From the NCBI RefSeq assembly GCF_041435215.1, contig NZ_CP108394.1:7688001-7752000 (forward strand): a stretch of 64,000 nucleotides of DNA, read 5' to 3'. A program made the translations under genes and the position numbers. Below the pieces are notes generated by a model. It was not told where the DNA came from, made no database searches, and saw only the letters and a list, made by a program, of their open reading frames with translations. The DNA is from Streptomyces sp. NBC_01314. GTDB lineage: Bacteria > Actinomycetota > Actinomycetes > Streptomycetales > Streptomycetaceae. Each line of letters opens with the position of its first letter. Within the stretch, counting starts at the first letter, position 1. This document shows positions 1 to 8,262 of this stretch, in pieces.

Positions 1-143
1 GAGGCGAATTCGGTGACCTGTTCGACCGAATTCCGGGAGCTGCCGAGAGGAATGGGCGGTAGCGGCCCGGGTTATCTCTCCTGGCTCAATGGAGTGTGGC
101 CCAGGGCTCTCGTGCCAGAGCACGGCGTAGGCGTGATCAAGGT

Positions 144-1504
144 TCAGGCAGCTTTCCCGCGGCGGCTTCGACGGCTGGGTGCGGCTGTACGTCCCACCGA
201 TACTGCGAGCTTGCGCAGCTGCCGCCAGTCCAGGGGCGGATGGGTCTGGGGTACACCTGGACGCTGTCGGGGAACGCGGACGCGCAGCTTGCCGGGTGCG
301 ATGTGGCAGTGCACGGGTGTGGGAAGGATCGTGGCCTCGCCGTCGAGGCCGACCTCGATCTCCGCGCGGTCGGCGTCGACGACCACTTCGCGGGCGGTCA
401 CGACCGTGAGTCCGTCCGGCTCCGGGTCCAGCCGGAGTCCGGCCGCCTCGGCCGCACTGTCCACCCTGATGCCCAGGACGCCGAGCAGTCCGGTGTCGAG
501 TCGCTCGCGGCGGCCGAGACCTGTCGGATCTGCCGTGCCATAGGGGTGTTGCTCACGAGGACGGCCTGCGGGGCGGTGAGCGTGGTGTCTGCGGCGCGTG
601 CGGTCAGTTCTGCTCCGCGTTGGCGGGTGAGCAGGTCGGGCAGCAGGTCCCAGGTGGTGCCGATCTTGTCGTCGCGGTAGGCGGGGCTCTGGATGACTGC
701 CGCGTACGCGCCGAAGGAGGCGTTGTTGACGAAGGGGTGCTCTCCGGCGAAGCCGAGGTCCACATGGAGTTCCACGCCGTCGGTGAGGGCGTCGAGGCAG
801 GCGGCGGGGTCTTCGCGGTTCAGGCCGAGATCCATCGCGAAGTGGTTGCGGGTGCCGGCGCTGATGACGAGGAACGGTACGTCGTGTTCGGCGGCGACGG
901 CAGCGACGAGTGCCTGGGTGCCGTCGCCGCCCGCGACGCCCAGCAGATCGGCGCCGTCCGCGACGGCCGACCGGTCCAGCGCGGCGACGCCCTGGTGCTG
1001 CTCCGGGTCGAGCAGGACGACGCGCGCCCCGAGTCGCTCGGCCTTCTCCTTCAGGCCGAACGCGGCCACCTTGCCGCCGCCGGAGCGCGGGTTCATGAGG
1101 ATGTACGGACGCCGGGGCGGGGCCGCCCTGCGCTCCTTCATGCGGGTGGACTGCTTCCGGGTGCTGCGCAGGGCGTAGCGACCTGACCCGACTGCCACCG
1201 CCCACGACACCAGCGACAGCGGCAGGGCCCATAGGAGGGTGGTCGCGAGCAGGAAGACGACGGCAGTGGGGGCGGCCACCGCGAGCAGCGCCGCCGCCCA
1301 GCGGGCGGGGCCGCGGCGGGTCAGTGCCCACCAGACGGCGGCCGCGGTGAGGGCCACACCCGCGAGTACGGCCACGAGCAGCAGGACGCCGCCCACGCCG
1401 CCGTAGCCGAGGGGGAGCAGTACCGCGAAGGCCGCCGCGGCCAGTGCCGTCCGGGCCGCCCACCGTTGCGCGCGACGGTCCGGGGCGTACGAGTTCACAG
1501 CCAT
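144..1504 (-). pseudogene. Diacylglycerol/lipid kinase family protein, frameshifted
   Basis: Membrane-anchored lipid kinase of the DAGK catalytic family, which phosphorylates a lipid hydroxyl with ATP. The first 100 residues hold several hydrophobic segments. The catalytic core follows, with NPRSGGGK near residue 138, GGDGT near 192 and GTRNHFA near 217. The ATG at 1504 opens a frame that is family-like up to VLVSN (about 550) and then becomes unrelated, arginine-rich sequence ending at 398. The true C-terminal part (PYGTADPTGLGRRERLDTG onward, with a beta-rich end) continues in another frame to a TGA at 144. Inserting one base near 546-550 restores a full-length kinase of about 450 residues. 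This is either a recent pseudogene or a sequencing error. Family call sure; state of the gene uncertain. Confidence 0.8.
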
Positions 1505-1552
1505 GGTCGCCTCCAGTCGTCGGCGGACATCGTAGGTACGTGATCTGGTGAT

Positions 1553-2209
1553 TCAGCGGCTGAGGGTGCGGCCGAGGGGCTGTCCGGGGCTGACGAGTCC
1601 GCTCTCGTAGGCGATGGTTACCAGGTGGGCGCGGGAGGAGGCGCCGAGCTTCCGCAGGATCCGGTTCACGTGCGACTTGACCGTGAGAGGGCTGATGCCG
1701 AGCAGGTGCGCCAGCGTGCTGTTGTCGGGCTGGGTCGCGACGAGGGCGAGTATCTGCCGTTCCCTGGTGGAGAGTTGGTTCAGCATCAGGTTCGGAGGGG
1801 CGGCGGAGATCCTCGCGTCGGTGGACGGCGATGAGACGACTGTCCCGCCCCGGCCGATCAGGTCGAGAGCCATCACGAAGGGGGCGGCCTCCATCTGTCG
1901 GCCGAGGATGCCGGTGGCGCCGACGCGCAGGAGTGGGCCGACCTCCTCGGCGGGTGTGTCACCGATGACGGCAAGCGTGGTCCGGACTGCGGCTCGGCGC
2001 AGGGACAGCAGTGTCGTGGTGCTCGGGGAGGGAGCCAGTGCCAGGGCGTCGATGAGGAGGATGTCCGGCCTCATGGAAGGCAGCTGGGCCAGAGCATGGG
2101 CGAGGTCGGGGATCTGTACCTGGACGGTCAGGAGGGCGGAGTCCTCGATGATGCGCGCGTAGGCCTCGCGCAGGAGGGATGGGCCGCCCGTCAGGAGTAC
2201 CCGGTGCAT
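1553..2209 (-). CDS. LuxR-family transcriptional regulator with atypical receiver domain
   Basis: 218-residue DNA-binding regulator. Residues 1-125 resemble a response-regulator receiver: an aspartate is kept in LLIDALAL (residue 54), but the acidic pair expected at the end of the first strand is replaced by TGG, so phosphorylation is doubtful. Residues 145-205 form a LuxR/GerE helix-turn-helix with LSTRERQILAL and SPLTVKSHVNRI. I chose the ATG at 2209 because AAAGGAC sits just upstream and because the open frame above it has no domain sense and reads through the MMPL gene. It lies 164 bp downstream of the MMPL transporter on the same strand, so it may be co-transcribed with it and act on it. 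A pentanucleotide repeat lies in its leader, 21 bp before the start codon. Confidence 0.85.
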   Translation of the reverse strand: MHRVLLTGGPSLLREAYARIIEDSALLTVQVQIPDLAHALAQLPSMRPDILLIDALALAPSPSTTTLLSLRRAAVRTTLAVIGDTPAEEVGPLLRVGATGILGRQMEAAPFVMALDLIGRGGTVVSSPSTDARISAAPPNLMLNQLSTRERQILALVATQPDNSTLAHLLGISPLTVKSHVNRILRKLGASSRAHLVTIAYESGLVSPGQPLGRTLSR

Positions 2210-2230
2210 CGTTCGTCCTTTGGGTCGCCT

Positions 2231-2275
2231 AGGGGAGGGGAGGGGAGGGGAGGGGAGGGGAGGGGAGGGGAGGGG
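2231..2275. repeat. AGGGG x 9 tandem microsatellite
   Basis: Nine uninterrupted copies of AGGGG on the plus strand, with the string CCCCT on the coding strand of the LuxR gene. The run lies between the MMPL stop codon (2374) and the LuxR ribosome-binding site. Runs of four G at 5-nt spacing can form G-quadruplexes in the plus strand. Copy number could change by strand slippage and alter leader length without touching a reading frame. Confidence 0.95.
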
Positions 2276-2373
2276 AGCGGGGCTTCGGGCGGTGGCGGTG
2301 CCGCTCGGGGTGGGCTCGCGAGGTGGCCGACGCCGCGAGCCCACCGGATCTACCGGTATGTACCCGGATGTAC

Positions 2374-4581
2374 TCAGGAGACGCGCTGGGGTTCCTTGTT
2401 GTCCGCCGGTGTGGCCTTCTGGAGGCTGGTGCCTTCGATGTCGAGGTCGGGCAGGATCCGGTCCAGCCAGGCCGGCAGCCACCAGGCGCCCCGGCCGGCG
2501 AGGGCGAGTACCGCTGGTACGAGCGTCATGCGGACGGCGAAGGCGTCGATGGCCACGCCGACGGCGAGGGCGAACGCGATGGGTTTGATCAGGGCGTCGT
2601 CCAGGGGGAAGAACCCGGCGAAGACGGTGAACATGATCAGGGCGGCCGCGGTGACGACCCGTACGCTGTGGCGCGCGCCGTCGATGACCGACCGGCGGGC
2701 ATGGCCGGTGTGGGTCCACTCCTCGCGTATGCCGGACACGAGGAACACCTCGTAGTCCATGGCCAGTCCGAAGAGCACCCCGATCAGGATGATCGGCAGG
2801 AAGCTGACGACGGGGCCGCTGTGCGGCACATCGAGGACGTCGGCCAGCCAGCCCCACTGGAAGACGGCGACGACCAGTCCGAGCGAGGCGCCCACCGAGA
2901 GCAGGAAGCCGACGGCGGCCTTGACGGGGATGACCATCGAGCGGAAGACGATCATCAGCAGGATCAGGCTGAGGCCGACGACGATGGCGACGAAGGGGAG
3001 GAGGGAGTCGCTGAGCCGGTTGGAGACGTCGATGTTGACCGCGGTGGTGCCGGTGACCGCGATGGTGGCGCCGGTGTTCTCACGGATGTCGGCGCCCGTC
3101 TTGCGGATGTCGCGGACGAGTTGGTCGGTGCGGACGCTGTCCGGGCCGGACTTGGGGAGGACGGTGATGACGCTCTGGGCCGGGTCGCTGGTGGGCTGGG
3201 GCGGCAGGACGGCCTGGACGTTCTTGAGGGTCCGCAGCTTCTGGGCCACTTGGGCGCCGGCTTGTGAACTCGCCGCACTCGTACCGTTCTTGGTCTCGGT
3301 CAGCACGAGGAGCGGGCCGTTGAAGCCGTCGCCGAACTTGTCGCTGATCGTGTCGTAGGCCTTGCGTTCGGTGGAGGCGTGCGGGGCGGAGCCGTTGTCG
3401 GGCAGGGCCAGACGCAGGTCCGTGGCGGGCAGGGCGAGGGTAACCAGGATGCCCGCGACGGCCAGCACTGTCAGCAGTGGTTTGGCGATGACCCACTTGG
3501 TCCAGCGGGCGCCCATGGTGGTGCGACCGGTGTCCCCCTCGGTGTCGGCGGCCCGCTTCGCGGCGCGGCTGCCGGGCTTGGGGGTCAGCCGGGAGCCGGC
3601 GAATCCGGCGAGGGCGGGAACGAGGGTGATCGCGGCCAGTACGGCGATCAGTACGGCTCCGGCGGCCCCGAGGCCCATCGTGGTCAGGAACGGGATGCCG
3701 ATGACGCTCAGGGCGGCGAGCGCGATGATCACGGTGATGCCGGCGAAGACCACGGCGCTGCCGGCCGTGCCGGTGGCCAGCGCGATGGATTCCTTCGGGT
3801 CGGTTCCGCGGGCCAGTTGCTGGCGGTGGCGCGAGAGGATGAACAGGACGTAGTCGATGCCGACGGCCAGGCCCAGCATCAGGGCGAGCGTGACCGCCGT
3901 GGACGAGATGCTGACCGCGGGCGCGAGGGCGAGCAGCCCGGCCAGACCGACCGCCACACCGATCAGCGCGGGCAGCAGCGCCATACCGGCGACCAGCAGC
4001 GAACCGAACGTGACGACGAGGACGAGCAGGGCCACGGCCACGCCGATGATCTCCGACGGGCCGATGTGAACTCCCTTGCTGCTGTAGACGGAACCGCCGA
4101 CCGAGGTCTTCAGCCCGCCTTTCTCCGCCGCCCGGGCTGCGTCCTCGATCGCGTCCACGGATGAGGTACGGACCTCCGCGTTCTGCACCGGGTACTGGAC
4201 CTGGACGATCGCCGTGGTTCCGTCGGCCGAGACGGCGCCGGTGGCGCGGGGGTCGGCGACCTCACTGACCTGGGGAGCCTTCTCGGCCGCCGTCACGGTC
4301 CGGGTGATGGCCGCGGCGTAGGGCGCTTCGGTGAGCTGGTGGCCCTCGGGGGCGGTGAAGACGATCTGGGCGCCCGCGCCCGAGGCTTCCGGAAGGGTCT
4401 TGCTGAGGCTGTCCAGCGCACGCTGGGACTCGGTGCCGGGCACCGAGAAGCGGTCGTCGAGCTTGCCGCTGAAGACGCTGACACACGTGATGAGCGCGGC
4501 CAGGACGAAGAGCCATATGCCCAGGATCAGCTTGCGGTGCCGGTAGACACTGAGGCCCAGCCGGTGGAGCAGGACGGCCAT
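2374..4581 (-). CDS. MMPL-family RND transporter
   Basis: 735-residue inner-membrane exporter of the MMPL/RND superfamily, probably proton-driven and acting on lipids or hydrophobic drugs. It shows the family plan: a first TM helix, a soluble porter domain (about 40-180), a five- to six-helix bundle, a second porter domain (about 390-520), and a second bundle. The paired Asp-Tyr motifs used for proton relay are both present, as VGIDYVLF and LAMDYEVF. The start ATG is preceded by AGGGAG. Upstream (4745-4769) is a perfect palindrome suited to a TetR-type repressor, though no regulator gene adjoins it. The downstream LuxR gene may be in the same transcript. Substrate cannot be read from the sequence. 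Confidence 0.93.
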   Translation of the reverse strand: MAVLLHRLGLSVYRHRKLILGIWLFVLAALITCVSVFSGKLDDRFSVPGTESQRALDSLSKTLPEASGAGAQIVFTAPEGHQLTEAPYAAAITRTVTAAEKAPQVSEVADPRATGAVSADGTTAIVQVQYPVQNAEVRTSSVDAIEDAARAAEKGGLKTSVGGSVYSSKGVHIGPSEIIGVAVALLVLVVTFGSLLVAGMALLPALIGVAVGLAGLLALAPAVSISSTAVTLALMLGLAVGIDYVLFILSRHRQQLARGTDPKESIALATGTAGSAVVFAGITVIIALAALSVIGIPFLTTMGLGAAGAVLIAVLAAITLVPALAGFAGSRLTPKPGSRAAKRAADTEGDTGRTTMGARWTKWVIAKPLLTVLAVAGILVTLALPATDLRLALPDNGSAPHASTERKAYDTISDKFGDGFNGPLLVLTETKNGTSAASSQAGAQVAQKLRTLKNVQAVLPPQPTSDPAQSVITVLPKSGPDSVRTDQLVRDIRKTGADIRENTGATIAVTGTTAVNIDVSNRLSDSLLPFVAIVVGLSLILLMIVFRSMVIPVKAAVGFLLSVGASLGLVVAVFQWGWLADVLDVPHSGPVVSFLPIILIGVLFGLAMDYEVFLVSGIREEWTHTGHARRSVIDGARHSVRVVTAAALIMFTVFAGFFPLDDALIKPIAFALAVGVAIDAFAVRMTLVPAVLALAGRGAWWLPAWLDRILPDLDIEGTSLQKATPADNKEPQRVS

Positions 4582-4744
4582 GACGAACTCCCTAGGTCAG
4601 GTGGGGATCCCCGCACGCCTGATCGCGGACACGGGCGGCGGAAGCGGAAGGGACACCGGTCGGACTCCGGCCACATGACGAACCACGTGACGGGCCGATG
4701 CCGACAGGCGTCTCGATCGATGGACCGACTTTATCACTTGCTCA

Positions 4745-4769
4745 AGTCGAACGACCGAGTCGTTCGACT
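4745..4769. promoter_or_regulatory. Perfect inverted repeat, probable TetR-type operator of the MMPL gene
   Basis: Arms AGTCGAACGAC and GTCGTTCGACT match perfectly around a 3-bp spacer. The site is about 165 bp upstream of the MMPL start, in the 246-bp gap between that gene and the debris at 4.8 kb. Size and symmetry suit a TetR dimer. The core TCGAACGAC also occurs in front of the TetR gene at 12103, which may be the cognate regulator. Confidence 0.6.
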
Positions 4770-4827
4770 GTCACCTGAGTCACTTCCGGCGTAAGCCCAG
4801 GTCACGCGGCTATCGGATGGCTTTGTC

Positions 4828-4944
4828 TTGCGATTGAATCGAACCAAGTTCCAGGTCACCGAACGTGCCGTCATGGACGCCCCCGTCGAGCGTGTGTGGA
4901 AGGTCATCTCCCGCACCGACCGTTACGCCGCTGCGGTCGACGGC
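4828..4944 (+). pseudogene. SRPBCC (polyketide cyclase/dehydratase-like) N-terminal fragment
   Basis: From a TTG at 4828 the first 35 or so codons read like the start of a SRPBCC/START-like protein, with VTERAVMDAPVERVWKVISR as the opening strand and helix. After about 4945 the frame continues to 5208 but resembles nothing in that family and is rich in Arg and Pro. I take this as a 5' remnant whose rest was lost in rearrangement next to the tnpB piece. The assignment rests on one short motif. Confidence 0.35.
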
Positions 4945-5207
4945 GCCCCGCCGCACGATCCGGCGAAGTGCGAGCCGGACCGGAAGCGGCCGCCCCACAG
5001 GTACGGGCGGGCGTGCGTGTCGTACTCCTTGCGCGGCAGCCGGGTCCAGACGCCCTTGAGGGGGCTGGACCTTGGGCCGACAGTGCACCAGCAGGGGGTG
5101 TCACGTCGGGGGTGGTGGCGTGCTGCCGCATCACCGGGGCCAGTTGGCTTTGAGAGCCTCGCTCGTTTTTGTGAGTGTCGAGCGAACGGTCGAATGGGGG
5201 GCATCTG

Positions 5208-5393
5208 ATGAGTCAAGGCACCTTGGTCAGGCGGCAGTTCGGGCACCGTGCCCGGCTTGCGCTGTCGCCTGCCGAGGTGTCGACGGCCGATGCTCAGGCG
5301 CACGCGGCCCGCACGATGTGGAATCTGCTGCACGCGTGGTGGCAGATGACGCCGAAGGACCAGCGGACGCTCGCGCGCGCCCAGGACGAGTAG
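5208..5393 (+). pseudogene. tnpB: tnpB (IS200/IS605-type RNA-guided nuclease) N-terminal fragment
   Basis: Sixty-one codons from ATG to TAG give the usual beginning of an actinobacterial TnpB: MSQGTLVRRQFGHRARL, then the helix AAARTMWNLLHAWWQM-type sequence and TLARAQDE before the stop. TnpB is an RNA-guided, RuvC-type endonuclease that helps keep IS200/IS605 elements in place; this piece has no catalytic domain. Beyond the stop no frame clearly continues the family. A complementary C-terminal piece lies on the opposite strand at 12973-14162, and the break points nearly coincide. Confidence 0.75.
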
Positions 5394-5496
5394 CCATCGC
5401 TCGGGACGCGTGCCCGGAGGGGTCGTGCGGTTCGGCACAGTCGTGTTCTTCCGTCGTCGAATGCGTCTGGGACTGGATCCGAAACGGGCGCATGAC

Positions 5497-5532
5497 AAAA
5501 GCCCCTGACCGACCTGAGGGTCGATGGGGGCC
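5497..5532 (-). terminator. Terminator downstream of the MFS gene
   Basis: Read on the minus strand, a GC-rich hairpin (stem parts GCCCC..CGACC and GGTCG..GGGGC around CTCA) is followed by TTTT. It lies 150 bp past the stop codon of the MFS transporter at 5685, which fits a rho-independent terminator for that gene. The rest of 5394-5684 holds nothing I recognise. Confidence 0.6.
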
Positions 5533-5684
5533 CGGTCAAACCGTCAGTGTCTGCGCTCGGTCAGGCGCAGAGCGGCAGCAGAACGACGTGCCAAGTGCTC
5601 ACAGCGCGTCGGTGCCTGGCCCCACCGAGCATGAGCCGTTCGCCCTCGGCATCGACGGTCCGGAAGCACCCGGTGCGGAAACGC

Positions 5685-6935
5685 TCAGCCGAGTGGCTGA
5701 GGATCTGCCCGGTCGAGGGGAGGGACTCTCGCCGCACCGGCCGAGACCGGAAGCTGCTGGGTGAAATGGCGGGCGGCGGCCAGGAGAAGAACCGCCAGAG
5801 CGGCCGGTGCCGCGTAGGCGAGACGGAACTGGCCGGTGGAGCCGAGGAGCCCGCTCACGGCACCACCGACGATGACACCGACGTAGTTGAAGAGGTTCAG
5901 GCGCGCCAGGACCGCCTCCGAGGCAGCGGGACGCAGCCGCGCGGCGGAGGCCAGACACAGCGGAGCCAGGACGGACGCCCCCAGGCCCACAGCCCCGGCC
6001 GCGAGAACGGCGAACGGCCAGCTCGGCGCGGCGGCCATGCCTGCCAGGGCCGCCGCGACCAGCAGGGCCGCGGTGCGGACGACGGCGACCGTTCCGAACC
6101 GTTGCACGAGTCGGTCGGTGGCGGCGCGGCCGGCGACTGTGCCGGCCTGGTAGGCCGCGTACGCCAGTGGCGCGACCGTGAGAGACGCGGCGAGGGTTTG
6201 GCGGAGGTACACCGCCGACCAGGCCGAGACGGTGGAGTCGACGACGGAGACGACGAGGAGGACCAGGCCAAAGGGGATGAGCCGGATCCACAGGCGGCGC
6301 CCGAGCGGCGGCTGTGCGGTGGTGTCCGACGGCTCTGCGGAGGAGGAGGGGAGGGCATGCGTGCGCATACAGAGGGCGAGGAGCAGCACGATGCCTGCCT
6401 GAACGCTCAGGCCGGCGGCTATGGGCCACTCCAGCCGGGCGGCCCCGGCGGTGAGCAGGGCCGCGACCACGCCGCCCACGCTCCATGCCGTGTAGAGGGA
6501 GCCGAAGATGCTGCGGCCGTAGGCGCGTTCGATCGCCGCTGCCCGGGTGTTGGCCCCGACATCGAGGGCACCGACGGCGAGCCCGAAGAGGATGTACGCG
6601 CAGATGACGGTCGCCTCGTCGGGGGCCCACCCGATCAGCACCAGCGTGGCGGCGGTCGTCAGCATGGCCCCGCGCATCGTGGCGACGGGACCGGCGCGGC
6701 GGATCGCGGCCAGACCCAGGAAGCTGCCACCCCCTGCCATCAGCGCCACCGCGACCATCAGGCTGGTTGTCAGGAGCGGAGCCAGTTTCAGGTGTTCCGT
6801 GACAGCGGGGATGGTCGTGTACACGGCGGCGACGGACACCCCTTGTACGGCGAACGCGAGGGTCGCGCCCCTTCGGGCGCCAGTCTTGGAGACCGGGTGC
6901 ATGGCCCTCGCCCGGGGTGGAGCATGAAAGGACAT
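5685..6935 (-). CDS. MFS transporter
   Basis: 416-residue major facilitator with about 12 hydrophobic segments and no large soluble domain. It resembles the small-molecule MFS group that includes YbjJ. A central hydrophilic loop (about 195-215, TGALPSSSAEPSDTT-like) separates the two six-helix halves. I chose the ATG at 6935 because GAAGG lies 12 bp upstream; an internal ATG at 6902 is possible. The longer open frame above it runs antisense through the AraC gene and is not coding. It is divergent from that AraC regulator across a 207-bp gap, the usual layout for a transporter under local control. Substrate unknown. Confidence 0.88.
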   Translation of the reverse strand: MSFHAPPRARAMHPVSKTGARRGATLAFAVQGVSVAAVYTTIPAVTEHLKLAPLLTTSLMVAVALMAGGGSFLGLAAIRRAGPVATMRGAMLTTAATLVLIGWAPDEATVICAYILFGLAVGALDVGANTRAAAIERAYGRSIFGSLYTAWSVGGVVAALLTAGAARLEWPIAAGLSVQAGIVLLLALCMRTHALPSSSAEPSDTTAQPPLGRRLWIRLIPFGLVLLVVSVVDSTVSAWSAVYLRQTLAASLTVAPLAYAAYQAGTVAGRAATDRLVQRFGTVAVVRTAALLVAAALAGMAAAPSWPFAVLAAGAVGLGASVLAPLCLASAARLRPAASEAVLARLNLFNYVGVIVGGAVSGLLGSTGQFRLAYAAPAALAVLLLAAARHFTQQLPVSAGAARVPPLDRADPQPLG

Positions 6936-7142
6936 GATGGTGTCGCACCTTCGTTTCCTGTGTGCGCTGGAGTGACCGGTGGAGGAGCAGCGAGTCGAAT
7001 GCCGTGCGGGTTGCGGAAACCGTAGCCAGGCGCGGAAGGCAGACTCAGGACGCCAGGGGCCGTACAGGGGACTTCGGGGGCCAGAGCGCGCGACCGGTGA
7101 TGCCGGCTGCCTACGGTGGTCGCCGAGGAGAAGGTGAGTGCG

Positions 7143-8225
7143 ATGTCCCTTGCCCCCGGCCCGGCAGACCCTCCCGGGACCAGCCGCAGCACGTCGGCGA
7201 CGATCCAGCCGAACATCCTGCGCTATCTCGTCGTGGTCGCCGCCGAGCGCGGCGTCGATCTGCGGCCCTTGCTGAAGCAGATGGGACTGGACGAGACGGT
7301 CATGCGCTCCGCCGCGCTGCGGGTGTCGTACCGGCAGGGCAGCGCGGTGATCCGACGTGCGCTGGAACTCACCAGGGACGAGCACCTGGGGCTGAAGGTC
7401 GGCGCGGCGCAGCACCTGACCGCGTGGGGCCTGCTCGGCTTCGCCCTGATGGCCGACGACACGCTTCAGCACGCCATCGAGACCGGGGTGAAGTACCAGA
7501 ACCTGTCCGGGGCGATGATGGTGTGGTCGGCCGGTGTGGGTGAGGAGGACGACGCCTTCGTGCTGCGCGCCGATCTTCCCGATCCCGCCATGGACCCGGC
7601 CGTGGCGTCCTTCCTGATCGAGGAGGCGTTCGCCTCCGTGGTCACCCTGTCCCGGCTGTCCGTCGGCCCGGCCTTCGCGCCGAGGGCGGTGGAGTTCTCT
7701 TTTCCGCCACCGCGCCAACTCGACCTGTACGGCAGCCTGTTCGGCTGTCCGGTCCGCTTCGGTACCCCCGCCAACCGCATCGTCATCGGCCCCGCGTGGG
7801 CCCGCACCCGGATGCCCGGCCGGGATCCGGTGAGCTATGCGTCGACGCTGGAGATGCTCGACGCGCAGATGGCTTCCCGCCGTGATCAGCAGGATCTGCT
7901 GGAGGTGCTGGAAATCTCGGTCGCGCAGGGCCTTCCGGTGGTGCCTTCGTTCGGTGAGCAGGCGCGGCGGCATGCGACGAGCGAGCGGACGCTGCGCCGT
8001 CGGCTTGCCGACTGCGGCACGACGTACGAGGCACTCGTCGAGGGAGTGCGCCGGGAACGCGTCGAACAGCTGTTGCTCCGCCCGGAACTGACACTGCGCG
8101 ACATCGCCCGCCGGGCGGGATTCTCCGACGAACGGGCGCTGCGCCGCGCGGTACGGCGCTGGCACGGCGCCTCCCCGGTCCAGCTGCGGGAGCGGATGCT
8201 ACGCGGGGCGGGGCACACCGAATGA
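7143..8225 (+). CDS. AraC-family transcriptional regulator
   Basis: 360-residue regulator. Residues about 20-200 match the arabinose-binding-like N-terminal domain found in OruR/ArgR-type AraC proteins (ILRYLVVVAAERGVDL..., LTAWGLLGFALMAD). Residues about 265-350 form the AraC double helix-turn-helix, with the second helix-turn-helix in LTLRDIARRAGFSDERALRRA. The ATG at 7143 has AGGAGAAGG upstream; an in-frame ATG at 7116 has no such site. It is divergent from the MFS gene and converges on the aldehyde dehydrogenase gene, whose stop is only 38 bp away on the other strand. It could control the MFS gene, the oxidoreductase operon, or both. Confidence 0.88.
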   Translation: MSLAPGPADPPGTSRSTSATIQPNILRYLVVVAAERGVDLRPLLKQMGLDETVMRSAALRVSYRQGSAVIRRALELTRDEHLGLKVGAAQHLTAWGLLGFALMADDTLQHAIETGVKYQNLSGAMMVWSAGVGEEDDAFVLRADLPDPAMDPAVASFLIEEAFASVVTLSRLSVGPAFAPRAVEFSFPPPRQLDLYGSLFGCPVRFGTPANRIVIGPAWARTRMPGRDPVSYASTLEMLDAQMASRRDQQDLLEVLEISVAQGLPVVPSFGEQARRHATSERTLRRRLADCGTTYEALVEGVRRERVEQLLLRPELTLRDIARRAGFSDERALRRAVRRWHGASPVQLRERMLRGAGHTE

Positions 8226-8262
8226 CGTGTCGGCTACCGCGCCTGCCGGCTGTCGGCTCGGG

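Noticed and set aside
1..143. Gene at the left edge
   Set aside because: Open frames here are short shadows of the lipid kinase region; no start with a ribosome site.
5685..8165. An 826-codon minus-strand frame
   Set aside because: Only the part below 6935 is the MFS protein. The upstream half is antisense to the AraC gene and rich in Arg and His with no domain.
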